Below, one piece after another: positions 10,300 to 21,575 of a stretch of DNA of 64,000 nucleotides. Below the pieces are notes generated by a model. The model was not told where the DNA came from. It made no database searches and was given only the letters and a program-made list of their open reading frames with translations. The DNA comes from Metallyticus violacea (lineage: Eukaryota; Arthropoda; Insecta; Mantodea; Metallyticidae). Position numbers and translations under genes: made by a program. The stretch spans positions 188,501-252,500 of the forward strand of contig CM060831.1 in the NCBI GenBank assembly GCA_030762175.1, written 5' to 3'. Position 1 is the stretch's first letter. Every line of letters begins with the position of its first letter.

Positions 10300-10420
10300 G
10301 CAATGGCAAAATTGAGAAACTTACGAGCATAGAAAAGTCCATTGCTGGACCATCCACTTTACAGCCCTGACCTTGCACCGTTAGACTTAAGGTAGCTTTT
10401 CTGTTATCGCTGGAAAAACT
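10300..10420 (+). pseudogene. mariner-type transposase scrap
   Basis: One plus-strand frame reads DHPLYSPDLAPLDLR, close to the PPYSPDLAPSD motif that carries the third catalytic Asp in mariner/Tc1 transposases. Here the final S-D pair is L-D. No longer frame is preserved. Confidence 0.7.
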
Positions 10421-10559
10421 TGAAAACGAGTTTAGCACCTTCCCCAAGTAATTAATTCATAATTAATTTTTTTGATTGGTATGTTTACAATTTACAGTTT
10501 ATAGATTTTAATACAATCAAATCATAGTTAAGTTCTAATATTAGTTTATTTTTAGTTTG

Positions 10560-10990
10560 AAATTGGATTCTCATAATTTAGTGAAACTTATTATCTCCAA
10601 GTCAATCATTTAGCTCTTTAAATGCCTCTGTGGCTGAATTTGAAATTTGAGCATATGAATATCCCGAAACAAACATATTCGTATCATCCGCAAAAACACT
10701 GCCTTAGATTCTTTACTTAGGCTGAAAGGTAAATCTTTGATAAAAAGTAAATAAAGGACATAGCCCGGTATTGAGCTCTGTGGCACTACAAGTTTATCAA
10801 TACCAGTAACTACTCACATTTATTAATACTTCTTTTGGTTTTATTGGTAAACATGAATTAACCCAACTTAATGCTGTCAACATCATACAAATGTAATATC
10901 TGTAGTTCATTATTTATGCTATCACATGCCTAAAATATTCCCAGAGGAAATTCCTGTCTATTTAGCAGTGATAAAATTTCAGTAGTGAAC
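10560..10990 (-). pseudogene. CR1/Jockey-like LINE reverse transcriptase fragment
   Basis: On the minus strand VPQSSIPGYVLYLLFIKDLP matches the VPQGSILGPLLFLLYINDLP motif, and in a shifted frame FADDTNMFVSGY gives the catalytic ADD box near 10,690. Upstream frames show weaker similarity to the preceding RT domain. Several stops and frameshifts; not functional. Confidence 0.8.
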
Positions 10991-12333
10991 GTAAAAGTAA
11001 TATTGCAATTTGACATCCCCTACTTGAAGTTAAACTGGCATATTCCTAGGATATTGAGCAACAGTAATTCACAATGCGATTATACATTTTACATTAATCT
11101 TTGATAATGCAGTTTAAAGTGAAATATATCTGTAGTTGGAGGTTTCACACATCACTTTATTAAATAAAGGCTTAATTACAGCCAGCCAGCATCTTTCCTT
11201 CTGGTAATATCTCCGTTAATTAAGAGTGAATGATTGCAAATATTGCTAAGGAACTCTCACAATTCCAATAGTTTGGTGCTTAACTTAACCCATCCAATAG
11301 CTTTTGCCCTAAAAGGGCAATTTCTAGTGATGGTCATTGGTATATTTTAAATTTACATTACATTTTTGGATATGATTCCCGCAGTGTGTAAATTATTGCA
11401 GCATTCAACATCGGTCTAACTGCCCCACCCTCAGTTGCAGTTAAGAAATATGAATTAAATGCATTGGCAGATTCATGATCATTGTCACTGAAAGCAATTG
11501 GATAAATATTTTATAAAAGATTCTAAAAGTGTTAACAAGCCACTGTTTGAACATTTGTACTTTGTTAGTGTTAGTATACCATTAGTAGTAGTTGGCTGTT
11601 AGAAAAGTAAGATAATCTACTGAACATACACACACACACGTCTGTTTGTAAGAAGGAACTTTCTTTCCAGTCAAATGGAGAAACAAGGAAATTCATTTCA
11701 AGTATAAAACCCAGTGGAACCCACAACTGGACTTATATTAGATTTATTTTTAACGAGTAGAGAAATTGAATTTCTAGTACAATGTAGATATCTCTGTTTC
11801 AAACCTCAACCTAAGTATGACAAATATAGAAAATAAATTTATGTTCCTTTAAAGAATGTGAAGGCAGCAAATAAACTTTGCTAGAATAAAGAGTAACATT
11901 ATTTATGGATATATAATTTAAAAATTTAACGACCACCAGTAAGTTGGTTGTTGAAAGAAAGCGTAGGCAGGTTGGATTAAAATTACAGAAATCGTTAATT
12001 ATATTGCAATGTATAATTTAAGCTTTTGAAAGACAAAATGTTTATTCAAATTTAAAATAATATTTTATTTATACATTGGTAAGAAGATAATGCAAGTTAA
12101 AATAAATTAATATTAACTACTTTTACATGATCTATTCCAACACATACCATTAACGGACAAACTCTTTCCTTCTGCGCAATTCAACCACTTCTGCATACAA
12201 CGTACTTCCTTCTGACTACTCAGTGAGAGGCAAACGCGATATGCTTGACGTACACGCACGCACACAGGTCGAGTGACACGAACGATGTGAACTTCGACGT
12301 TCAGTCAGCGGAGGAATATATCGAGTAGTGTGG
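10991..12333. other. No recognisable gene
   Basis: AT-rich sequence. A more GC-rich patch at about 12,150-12,333 directly abuts the hAT element. No convincing frame. Confidence 0.5.
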
Positions 12334-14028
12334 CAGTGTTACCAACACCTTACAAATAATACTAGATGGAATCTTAAAAATGGCATTATATAACAATATA
12401 ACAAAAAAGACTAGATATACAACGAGCCTCAATCACTGATTTTTTATTTGTAAACGTTCAGGTCCACCAAGAGATTCAGTTATATGATAATCGTTCCGTA
12501 ATATTTAAATATGTAAAACAATATTTTATATAATTATTTAAATATATTTAACTAAAGATCTACCAAACAGATTAATAATGTAATACATGAACAGTGTGCA
12601 TAAAAATATGCGATGTTTAGTATGAAATTTTCTAAAATTCATTAGGTAAAATATGTAAAAACTCACCAAGTCCCTGTGTCAAAAATAATGTAGTTCGGAT
12701 TCTACTCCAGAAAGTCGATTTCGCAGCCTACTGTAGTAGTAGAAATAGATGGTTCAAAGATAGATTCCGCATCAGCAGCGTAAGCTGCCTTTGAACTGAT
12801 TTTCTGTAGCACCTTTTATGGGAAGTTGGCAGTCCTTACAACACTGTTTGTTCCTTCGTAGACCGCACGTATTGTTAGGATTGAATCAAGTGTTTTTAGA
12901 TACATTTTATTTCTTTAATTTGTTTTCACTTCGTTTAAACTTTGGGAACATAATCGCTCAACTTCAGCAATGGACCAAGGAAGTGAAAGAAGCATAAAAG
13001 CAAAGTTTGATAATTCAGCAAAAGGGTTTAGACCGCTTGCGTCCTTATTGTATTTTATTATTTCTTTCCAAAACAAGATTGTGTTATTAATTTCCGACCA
13101 TTTATTAGATGTCAAGTTCACGCATTGTATTTTCATTTTTGAAATTTCATCTGCTGGCAATAAAAACTGCAAGTGCAATCAAGGGATCCTTTATCATTCT
13201 TAAGGCATGCAACCATTTATATAATTTGGACATTCTGTTATAGTTCTTTTCATTATTTGACAAACATCAAACAATGATGTAGGAACTGTTGATGCTGCTC
13301 TGAAGACAATTTCAGCATTTTCAACTCGATTTCAAATTCATAGCCGAGATAGGCGTATGCGTCAACAAAGTCATCAACGTTGTCTTTGAGAGGATCTAAG
13401 CGACAGGTTGCTGTTGGTAAAACCAGTTTCCTAGCAATTGAATGAGTAAGATTAGTTAAATCATTTAACAGTTTGGTGGGGTCTGCTGTATTCAATTCTA
13501 ATTATTTATTTACGGCTTGAACTTAACAAAGAACTAATTTCAACAATAGCAAATAAGCATGGTGGATGTCATCGACTTACATGTTGTACAGTAGCTCTGT
13601 GGCGCGACATTTTTCCTTGTAACGAGTCATTTCAAAGAAAGTTTTCATTGATCCATGATCCTGCAGACAGTTGTTTCAGTTGATAGCCAGCGAGTATCAC
13701 AAGCTCTGACAATTTTAAGACCATCATGACCATCAGCGATGATCTGTTATAAAAGACGATCGAAATTCCCGCCGCCGAAGTGAAGAGCAATTAAACTAAG
13801 TAAATGCTTCTTTAATAAGAGACTCTAAATTACTAAGAAATGCTTCTGCAGCAGCTGAATGGTATAACAATTAAAACTATAGCAAAAGTAGCAAAAGCTA
13901 TATTTTGGCTATATTTAGCTGGTTAAATGAGTTAAATTTTTGGCTATAAGCATTTCGAAATTTTTAATGGCTAAGTGCTTCCGTAAAATGCTAGATTTAG
14001 CCATAAAATGGCTAAGTTGGAAACAGTG
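12334..14028 (-). mobile_element. Decayed hAT-superfamily DNA transposon
   Basis: Candidate terminal inverted repeats are cagtgttaccaac (12,334-12,346) and gttggaaacagtg (14,016-14,028), 11 of 13 positions matching. They bracket a minus-strand hAT transposase remnant. I see no clear 8-bp target-site duplication next to them, so the ends are probable rather than proven. Right inner sequence contains repeated tggcta words. Confidence 0.7.
12915..13760 (-). pseudogene. hAT transposase, C-terminal part
   Basis: Segments in order on the minus strand: RACDTRWLSTE (near 13,710), typical of the hAT TRW motif; an N-A-D-P-T-K-L-L-N-D-L segment (13,495 on); and at 13,178-12,915 the dimerisation domain, with NPFAELSNFAFMLLSLPWS followed by IAEVERLCS, the LP.S.A.VER.FS signature. 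At least two stops and frameshifts separate the segments. The family resembles domesticated KIAA1586/ZBED-like hAT proteins, but the lesions here argue against a functional gene. Confidence 0.85.
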
Positions 14029-14499
14029 GTTAGGCAGTCTACTTAAACGAAACATCAGCGGATCGTTTAGCTTACGATAACTTGATCCAAATAAACAACT
14101 CAGCTCCCCTTGGTCTGTTATTGGTTTCTGTTGGTTATGGTTACTTCTACAGTTATAATTTAATCATTTTATGAAATATGATGCCATGTAATAGTAAAAA
14201 AAATTTTTTTTTAATTGGATTTGAAATGAAAACTTACAGTTAGTGAAAACAATTTACTCTGTTCTGAAAGGGTAAAGATGGAAATACTAGGTATGATGGA
14301 TACAATAAGAAGACAAGTTTTGCTTTTAAGTTGAGCACGGTTTTAAAATATAAATAAATAATCATTGAAACGCACTTCGACTTTTACACTTCTAAAAATA
14401 TGAAAAACTAAATATAGTGAAAAAAATCTGTGATAGATGATAGTCCAGCGACAACTTTTATCTTGTTTTCAGTTGAGCGTGATTTAGAAAACAATTATA

Positions 14500-15180
14500 G
14501 GATTTGTTGAAAATGGCCGCCGCTAACATTCCTGCAGAGATTGCATCGGTGCATAATGTTGGACACATGGTTAGGGAAAACGTCCAGCTGCTGTCGAACG
14601 TTTCTATCAAAATGGGGGGCAGTCCCCACATGCTGGAACATTCTAGAGAGACATTTTACAGTAATACAGACAGTAAGTTAATGAAAAACTAGCCCATTTA
14701 GCCGCAAAGGAAGAAGGTGCGCCACATACTATGCCAACTCACTGAACCTGTGCTGACTTCGTGTCTCGACAAGGGCATGTGGATTTTCGTAATCCCGTGT
14801 GTGCTTGGCTGTTCCGGTGATTGAGTATATACTCATTTCTGGTGAAAGTAGCTTCGTCGGAACAGCACTGAGGAAAACAAGTGTGGATTTTCACTATGGT
14901 TTAACGCCCAGTTGCCTAACTGAAAACTGGGGAACGAAGTTCGCTTGTCCCAAGGTCTACTTCTTCAGAACATGAAATTAGTGAGCCGTTCCGCCTTCAG
15001 GACTCCCCAAACACTACTAATGTTTGCGTTCATTGCAAGAGTGCTTGTTGAAGGATGAGCCTGCAGTCTGTTATGAACTTCTTGTTCACAAGAAGTGCGT
15101 AGGCTTCGATTTGCAGTAGCATCCAGTCTATGAACTGACAGGAATCCATTTCTCGTAGACGTCGACGGATAGACAAAGGT
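14500..15180 (-). pseudogene. Tc1-like (DUF4817-type) transposase remnant
   Basis: In minus-strand order: a helix-turn-helix-like stretch ISSVWGVLKAERL (near 15,010); CSDEATFTRNEYILNHRNSQ (near 14,855), the D-E-A-x-F-T box with the first catalytic Asp; ENPHALVETRSQHRFS (near 14,780); and MFQHVGTAPHFDRNVRQQLD (near 14,600), the QHDGAPPHF box with the second catalytic Asp replaced by Val. Frames change between segments. The plus-strand frame at 14,504-14,692 is antisense to it. Confidence 0.8.
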
Positions 15181-16159
15181 GACACGACGTGGATGTCATA
15201 TATCTGGATATCTTTCTCGGTACAGCTGCGCATACAGGTTACACTTCCTCTAGCTTTCAATACATTAAAGGCATATCACAAGCTCTGCAAATGAATAACT
15301 CTTATGTTTTACTGCGCATAGAACTTGTAAACGGCCCGCTATCGAAAATGTATGGGTGAGCAAAAGGCAAACGTACGAAGTAGGAAATGGAAAACTAGTT
15401 CGCGTTGCAAAGCTTTGCTTCCCCCTACTTTGGTAACCATAACTACCACGGAGTACTTTTGACACTTTTATTGAGATAGTGTTGAAGAATCTAGTTGTTA
15501 TTTGGCTATTTGCTGGATTAAGTATTCAGTAATATCTGGTTGGATGCTTCTTTTCTCTTTCTTTGTTGGTTTTCGTATTTTGGAAGTGAAAAATAAGTAG
15601 AATACTGAATAGTAGTATTATTCAATATCAGTACATTTCCTTGTCACAAACTATTGTATCTAATGTGGTAAAGCAGTTAACGCTAAGTGTGTTCTCCGTA
15701 GGCCTAAACACAATGATGGAATTACGGGAGATGTAAGAGAATTAAAATAAAAAATTGCAAGTTAGATACGGGGCTCAAACCACATATTATCTACTTTGGA
15801 GTCAAACACCTTAATAACAGGCTAAACAGACAACAAGGAGTTCCCGTATGATTAAGTTGCATACCCACAAATGTTTTTTCGGTATTATCAGTGGCGTACA
15901 CACTTTTGTCACAAGCAAATCATTAGCAAAACGGCGATGCCCGTATTACTGAAAATTAACAATCGACGATAATGAATCCAAGAAGTCTCCAATAAGAGGG
16001 CATAAAGGGACATTTTGCAAAATAAATTCAAGGCATGCATAGATTTAATTCTATGTATATCTATCAGCCGAGCCATAAATTACACTTTATCTTCGAATTT
16101 TGAGCCCGCGCACCACAAGTTCCCTATCTAGTTTAGTAAATTCCGAAGGAAGTAAGCTA
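15181..16159. other. No recognisable gene
   Basis: May include the 5' end of the Tc1-like element up to about 15,290. Beyond that no coding or repeat signal was recognised. Confidence 0.45.
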
Positions 16160-16612
16160 TTGCGGTTGTACCCATGCAGCGATTTTTTATAATGTCTTAA
16201 AATCTCTATCGATCTTACTCACTAGGTACCGGAAGGAAAAAACGAAGTTAACGCTCTGGCGGTCGCATTTTTATTTATTCATTTTTCCACCTTCTCTCTC
16301 TCAGAACGAAACTTGGCATATTACCATCAATTAACAAATAATTTGTCCAATTCATGAACCAGCAAAATTGAATCATTGGGACTGGAGCTTTACAAAAAGC
16401 GAATATTAAAATAAATAAACAAATAAAATCGTTCTAGAGGCCGCAACGCTTTCTTTATTTTCAACAAATCTCAATAGTTTCTTTAAAATAAATTTATAAT
16501 AATAGTTTCCGAAATTCAGGGGAATCAGGCGATTGGGAGTGAGGTGTATATGAATAAATGAGTGGGTGTTAAAGGGAAATTTAAACATCGCTCTAGAAGC
16601 CTCAATTTGTTG
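16160..16612 (+). repeat. GCTCTAGCGGCCGC-core repeat family, tandem units
   Basis: Diverged cores at about 16,252 (cgctctggcggtcgcatttt), 16,427 (cgttctagaggccgcaac) and 16,588 (cgctctagaagcctcaattt) give periods of 175 and 161. Between cores, sequence of the type attgggactggag and aaattcaggggaatc recurs. The last unit overlaps the end of the DnaJ coding sequence on the other strand. Confidence 0.75.
16454..16459 (-). terminator. Candidate poly(A) signal for the DnaJ gene
   Basis: AATAAA on the minus strand, about 145 bases downstream of the stop, inside repeat-derived sequence. A second candidate lies near 16,270. Given the AT content this is only a candidate. Confidence 0.3.
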
Positions 16613-16926
16613 GGCTTTGTTGGGCTTTCTGAAACAGTTCTCGGTCTCCAAAATTTCGTGCCTTCCAAACCATTGTTTCACCTGCAGAATACAAAGAGTA
16701 ATTAATAAACAGTATAAATAAATACTGAATAGTATACAAATATTTAAAGGAAATCTACTTACGATAATTCTTTTCCCTATAGCATGAGTGTCTTAAATTT
16801 GTGAGATATTCCTCTTCTACTGAAATTTCTAGCCTTCTGAGACTGCCCTGATATTCAGTGTGGAAATTTTCCTTTACATAATATGGTACTTTTAAGTTCA
16901 AAGTCTTTCGCTGCACTGGGAATTTC
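16602..16926 (-). CDS. DNAJB12/DNAJB14-like DnaJ protein, last two exons (DUF1977 C-terminus)
   Basis: Exon A (16,926-16,763) and exon B (16,681-16,602) are joined across an 81-bp intron with gtaagt donor and ctgcag acceptor. Exon A is preceded by a good acceptor (attatttttag after a pyrimidine tract). Phases agree: exon A leaves one base, exon B supplies two, forming Arg. Exon A contains VPYYVKENFHTEYQGSLRRL and ISVEEEYLTNLRHSCYREKN. Exon B contains ETMVWKARNFGDRELFQKAQ. This is the DUF1977 region of ER-membrane J-proteins (DNAJB12/14 type), known for YYV...F..EY.G...+.E.SVEE+Y+.N+R..C..E. The family normally continues some residues further (a TPSC-like end); here it stops after QSPTN within a repeat unit. 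The J domain and membrane-segment exons should lie at higher coordinates or beyond the window; I did not find them. It could be an intact gene or a fragment. Confidence 0.85.
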
Positions 16927-17283
16927 CTAAAAATAATTACAAAGAGAAGTCAAAAATCACAGTATGATGAATCTAATAGAATTAACATTCACAATCAATT
17001 AGCAATAACAATGAGAATATACTCTCTGATGAATGAATAAAAGATTTAAGGGAACTTCCAAAAGAATATCAATTCTAGAAACAATGCGATTGTATTCCAC
17101 ATTGCTTTTTCAATTAAAATTAAGTATTTTGAATGTCATGTTAAATACAATTGCAGAAAATCAGTATAATTTATTAAAAAAAATTCAATGTAGTTGCCAA
17201 AGAAAACGACAGAAATAGGGCACTTTGGAGGTTAGCGCATCCAAATTAGTCAAAGGCACGTACTTTCATTTCTTGCCAAGGAA

Positions 17284-17325
17284 AATAATAATAATAATAA
17301 TAATAATAACAATAATAATAATAAA
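17284..17325. repeat. (AAT)n microsatellite
   Basis: About 14 AAT-type triplets with one interruption. Confidence 0.95.
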
Positions 17326-17739
17326 TATTTTCTTCGGTGTTTATTCGAGTTGGTAGTATTGGGATAGATGTTTACTTTTCGGTAGAATGTTAGCTGCAAA
17401 CTAATGTTTAAGCAGCTTATTTTTAAAAGCCAGATGTACATTAAAATAAAACATAATTCGTACGTTATCCTCTCTCTCTGCACTAAACAACATCTTATAA
17501 TTGTCAGTTCCCAGGAATGATGAAGCAGCAGACACCGTAAAATAATCTGGCTATGCGTACTGGTTTTCAAAATGACTTCTTCCTTCCTGTAGGCAGTTTC
17601 CGTAGAAAAAAAGAAAACTGCGTCATGTCTTTTATTTGTGTGGTGATCAAAGCCTGAAAAACCTTCTACATGGAACCCCCACAGGAAATACCAGGTCGTC
17701 AAACATTCATACCTCATTACAAGCTGTACTTGGGGCAGC

Positions 17740-17740
<1 letters not shown>

Positions 17741-17782
<42 letters not shown>

Positions 17783-17828
17783 TTAATTAATTAATAATAT
17801 AATTATTATTATTATTATTATTATTATT
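17741..17828. repeat. (AAT)n / (ATT)n inverted microsatellite
   Basis: A run of AAT triplets is followed, after a short ttaattaattaata-type spacer, by a run of ATT triplets. The two arms are complementary and could form one long hairpin. Confidence 0.95.
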
Positions 17829-18119
17829 TAATGTGTTACAATAGATTTCGTCAAAAGTCGCAGATCAATGTTCTATGACATAACATAAGAATAAATTTAT
17901 TTAACAAAAGCAAATGCAATAAAATAGCTGCAGTATGCATAATAAAAAATTAAAAAATAACAACTGAAATGAAAAATAAAAATAGGTACCAACTGTAAGA
18001 AAATCATATCCCAAAAAATAAGTTATATACAGTATATATCCTCATTCAATTCATTATTACTGTACTGAATTTTACCAACAAGTACATTTTAGCATATTCT
18101 GAAGGAATTCAGTTTTACC

Positions 18120-18700
18120 CATAAACGATTTTTTAAAAGTGATTCTTCAAATCTCCATCGATCCGAAAATGGCAATGAAATGCATAGTTAGGGCTCTAGT
18201 GGTTACAATTTTTATTTCTTCTCAACGCAAATCATCATATAAGTTATAACCATAAATTAACAAATTACTTCGCGTTCGTAAATCTGCTAAAATGACCCAT
18301 TGGAGCGAAAACGTTTTAAAAAATTGTCGCTCAAGTGGCCACAATTTTTGTTTTATCTCAGTAAAACTCGGTTTATTTCATTTAGATGAATTAATAAAAT
18401 TAATATCTGAAAATCAGGGCAATCAAACCATAAGGAGGGGGCGGTTAAAGCGAAAATAGCTATAGCGGTCGCAATTTATAATGGTTATTATGTTTTTAAA
18501 GGAAACTGCGTATATGTCATGGAAAAACTACAAAAATAGTTTCTTAAAGTCAGTGAAATTAGATTATTGGGAATGGGAGTTTATCTGAAAACCAACATTT
18601 AAAAATCGCTCTAGCGGCAGCAATATTTGCTTTTTCACAACAAAATTCATCATTTACCATTTAAATATAATAATTTACCAGTCACAATATATGTGAGATA
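18120..18700 (+). repeat. GCTCTAGCGGCCGC-core repeat family, four tandem units
   Basis: Cores at about 18,190 (gctctagtggttacaatttt), 18,329 (gctcaagtggccacaatttt), 18,459 (gctatagcggtcgcaattta) and 18,610 (gctctagcggcagcaatatt) give periods of 139, 130 and 151. Each is followed by ttctcaacgc-like sequence and preceded by ccattgg or attgggagtggg. Confidence 0.8.
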
Positions 18701-18899
18701 TTTACATCTCATGGCTGCTATTAAAGCATTTTGAAGAATATTCGTGGTTCTATGTGTGACCAAAGACAATGACATACGCTATATTTTAAGGTACTGTATG
18801 ATTTATTTTAGTCACATTACGTTTTGGCTCATATAAGCAGGTATATCGAGTTGGGTTAATCATGCTGATCCAACATGAACCTGCTCTAATAGGTATTCC

Positions 18900-21575
18900 T
18901 TGGTAATCCTTCAGGACAGTGGGATCGAGGATTACTCAGTTACTGGCAACGCGGCTGTCACCTGTTGGCTGGTAAAACGGTGCATTACCGTCATGTTCAA
19001 GAACAAAATAGTATTAGTGTAAAGTATTGCTAAACTGGTAATATTGTCACCAGTGTACAGAAACTAAATCATGGATGTCAATTTCCGTGCAAAACCGTGT
19101 AATCAATTAACATTTCACCGCAAAAATTCTGAATATATTACGTAATTGCCGGCGGCATTTTCCCGTTGTCCATAACAGTACGAAAAATATTTTATTAATG
19201 AAAAATGTTCAAAGTAGTGGCATTACCATCTGTGCAGATAAAGTCAACCGAAATACTTATTTCACCCAAAAATGGGTAGTCAATTTGTATTTCCAACGCA
19301 AAAAACGAAACATATGACCAGTTTTCGGTTCCTAACTGCCGGCATGTAGTACGGTGAATTTTCGGTATAACGACCAACATTTTATTATATAAAATTCTGT
19401 CAAAGTATACTTGGGCGGAGAAAATGACCAGTGATGAGATTTCCAGGTAAAATTTAGATATTACATGTTTATTTCCACCGCAAAGAGGTTAGATTTATTA
19501 CGGACCATCTGGCTGTTGTCTGCAGGCCTGTAAAACGATCCATTATCGATGAAATTACAAATATGATATTCTTGTAAAATTTTGCAATTTTCCTTGTAAT
19601 TTGAACTGCATCAAGTGAACCAGTCTTGCCCATTGCAGTTGAAGTGGAGATCAGTTTATAGGTCTACCGCAAAAAGACTAAATTTATCAGCTACATTCTG
19701 AGTCCTCACTGCCGGAAACAGATAATCTGTACTTGAGTATAATTTGGAACATTTTTATGTAAAATATTCACAAAGCATTATTGTTTTCATATGTGCAAAG
19801 AAACAAAGAGAGATGCCTATTTCAGTTAAAATTGGAGAATGAATTTCACAGTAAAACGGCTTTCTTCATGACCGGTCACCGGGCTGTAACCTGTCGGCAA
19901 GTTAAATGGTGCATGCATTACTGGTAAAATCAAGATCATATAAGATTTGCTAGTAGTCATCTGTGTAGGGAAACTAATCACTGACGCCCATTACAGTATA
20001 AAACTGGTTAATTAACTAATACTTTCACCGCCCAAATACAAAATATATAATCGGCGTTCGAGCTAATAATTTCCGGTCCAAACTTTCTCAGTTATCGGTA
20101 GAAAAAAATATTGATATAAAATGTTCGCAAATAAGTGGTATTACCATCTGTGCAGAGCAACTCAAAACGTCCTTGCTTATTTTACCAAAAAAAGAGGATT
20201 ATCAATTTGTATTTCAACCACACATACAAAACATTGACTGGTTTCGGGTTGCCAACTGCTTGCACGTGAAACGGTGCATTATCAGTAAAATGACGAACTA
20301 CGTTTTATGATATTAAAATATTGTCAAAGTACTACTATTCTCACTGTGCAGGGAAACCGGCCAGTGTTGCGATTTTCAGGCAACTATTTGGTAAAAACGT
20401 TTATTTTGGGTAGAATTACGATAATATTCTTCTAAAATATATCGAAAATCTTAATAATACATCTGCGTAGAGAAACAATTAGTTAAAATTTTATGATCAA
20501 ATTATAATTCGACTGCTAACAGACTTTATTTATTACCGGCACTTGAGATCTTAAATGCCGGACTCATAATCCGTGTATTACTAGTACAAACATGAACATT
20601 TTTAAAATAAAATATTCAGAAAGCACTAGCTTTTTCATGTGTGTACAGATACTGAAACAGTAGTGCCTACTTGAGTTAAAAATGCATAATCTCTTTATAA
20701 TTTTATAGTAAAACGCCTGAACTTATGACCGGTCATCGGCCTGTCACCTTCCGACAAATTAAACGGTGCATTATCGGCAATATCAAGTACAAAATCTTAG
20801 TAGTGTAAAATATTGCTAAGCTGCTTGTATTGCCATCTGTAAATAACTTAAATAATGGTTCATGGTTAAATAACTTACGCCGATTTCTCTATAAAAATGG
20901 TTATCACGTAATATTTCCATTGCCAAAATACTAAATGTAACACTGGCGTTCGGCATGTTATTTGCCGGTGACAGAATTGCTACGTTATAGTTAAAAATAC
21001 GAATAAACGTCTTAAAGATGTAAAATGTTTACAAAGTGGTGGTATTACCACCTGTGCAGAATAACGTAGCTGTTAATGCTAATTTAACCAAATGTGGGTG
21101 AGTAATTTATACTTCCTACGCAAAAAGCAATATGCGTGATCGGTTTCCAATTGTTACCTGCCGGCACGTAAAACGGTACATTATCTGTAAAATAACGAAC
21201 ATTTTATTCTTGTAAAATATTCCCAAAGAACTAGTATTATTACCTGTGCAAAGGAAATGGCCAATGATGCTACCATCAGGAAAAATCACGTGTGTATGTG
21301 TCACACACTCACACACACCGCAGAGGTTAAATTTATGACGGGCCTTTGCCGGCTAGTAAAATGTTTCGTTAACGTGAACTTTAAGAGCATTATATTATTC
21401 CTGTAAATAATTGCCATATTCCTATTGAAGTCATGTGTGCAGAGGAACTGAATAAGTGATGCCATTTCGGTTAATATGATTATCAATATATAATTACACA
21501 GAATAGCAAAATTCGGGTATTAACTATCTAACTATCGAAAACAAGTCGCTGTATAACTAGCAAAAACTTGAACCA
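18900..21575 (+). repeat. Diverged satellite with a five-monomer higher-order repeat
   Basis: Monomers share an anchor like taccatctgtgcagagaaac preceded by gtaaaatattg.caaa and followed later by caccgcaaa and a gccggcac.taaaacggtgcat segment. Anchors lie near 19,052, 19,232, 19,414, 19,609, 19,792, 19,962, 20,149, 20,345, 20,463, 20,640, 20,838, 21,053, 21,245 and 21,436. Most spacings are 170-215; one monomer (20,345-20,463) is shortened by deletion. Monomers five apart are far more alike than neighbours: type 1 has aactaaatcatgg and caatttcc; type 2 has cacccaaaaatgggtagtca; type 3 has tgccggcacgtaaaacggt; type 4 begins agaggttaaattta; type 5 has catgtgtgcaaag. The higher-order period is about 880-910. 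The frames at 19,195, 21,116 and 21,301 are incidental. Confidence 0.85.

Larger units (their letters stand above)
16927..18119. other. Upstream intron or flank of the DnaJ exons, with microsatellites
   Basis: No further DnaJ exon recognised. The 163-aa minus frame at 17,250-17,741 is bounded and partly formed by AAT repeats and shows no domain. Confidence 0.5.

Noticed and set aside
14504..14692. 62-aa plus-strand frame
   Set aside because: Antisense to the QHVGTAPHF segment of the minus-strand transposase.
17250..17741. 163-aa minus-strand frame beside the DnaJ exons
   Set aside because: Its ends are poly-Leu/AAT repeat and the middle has no recognisable domain or splice context.
18900..21575. 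CRISPR-like array
   Set aside because: Units are long, diverged and contiguous without distinct spacers, and the context is eukaryotic satellite.
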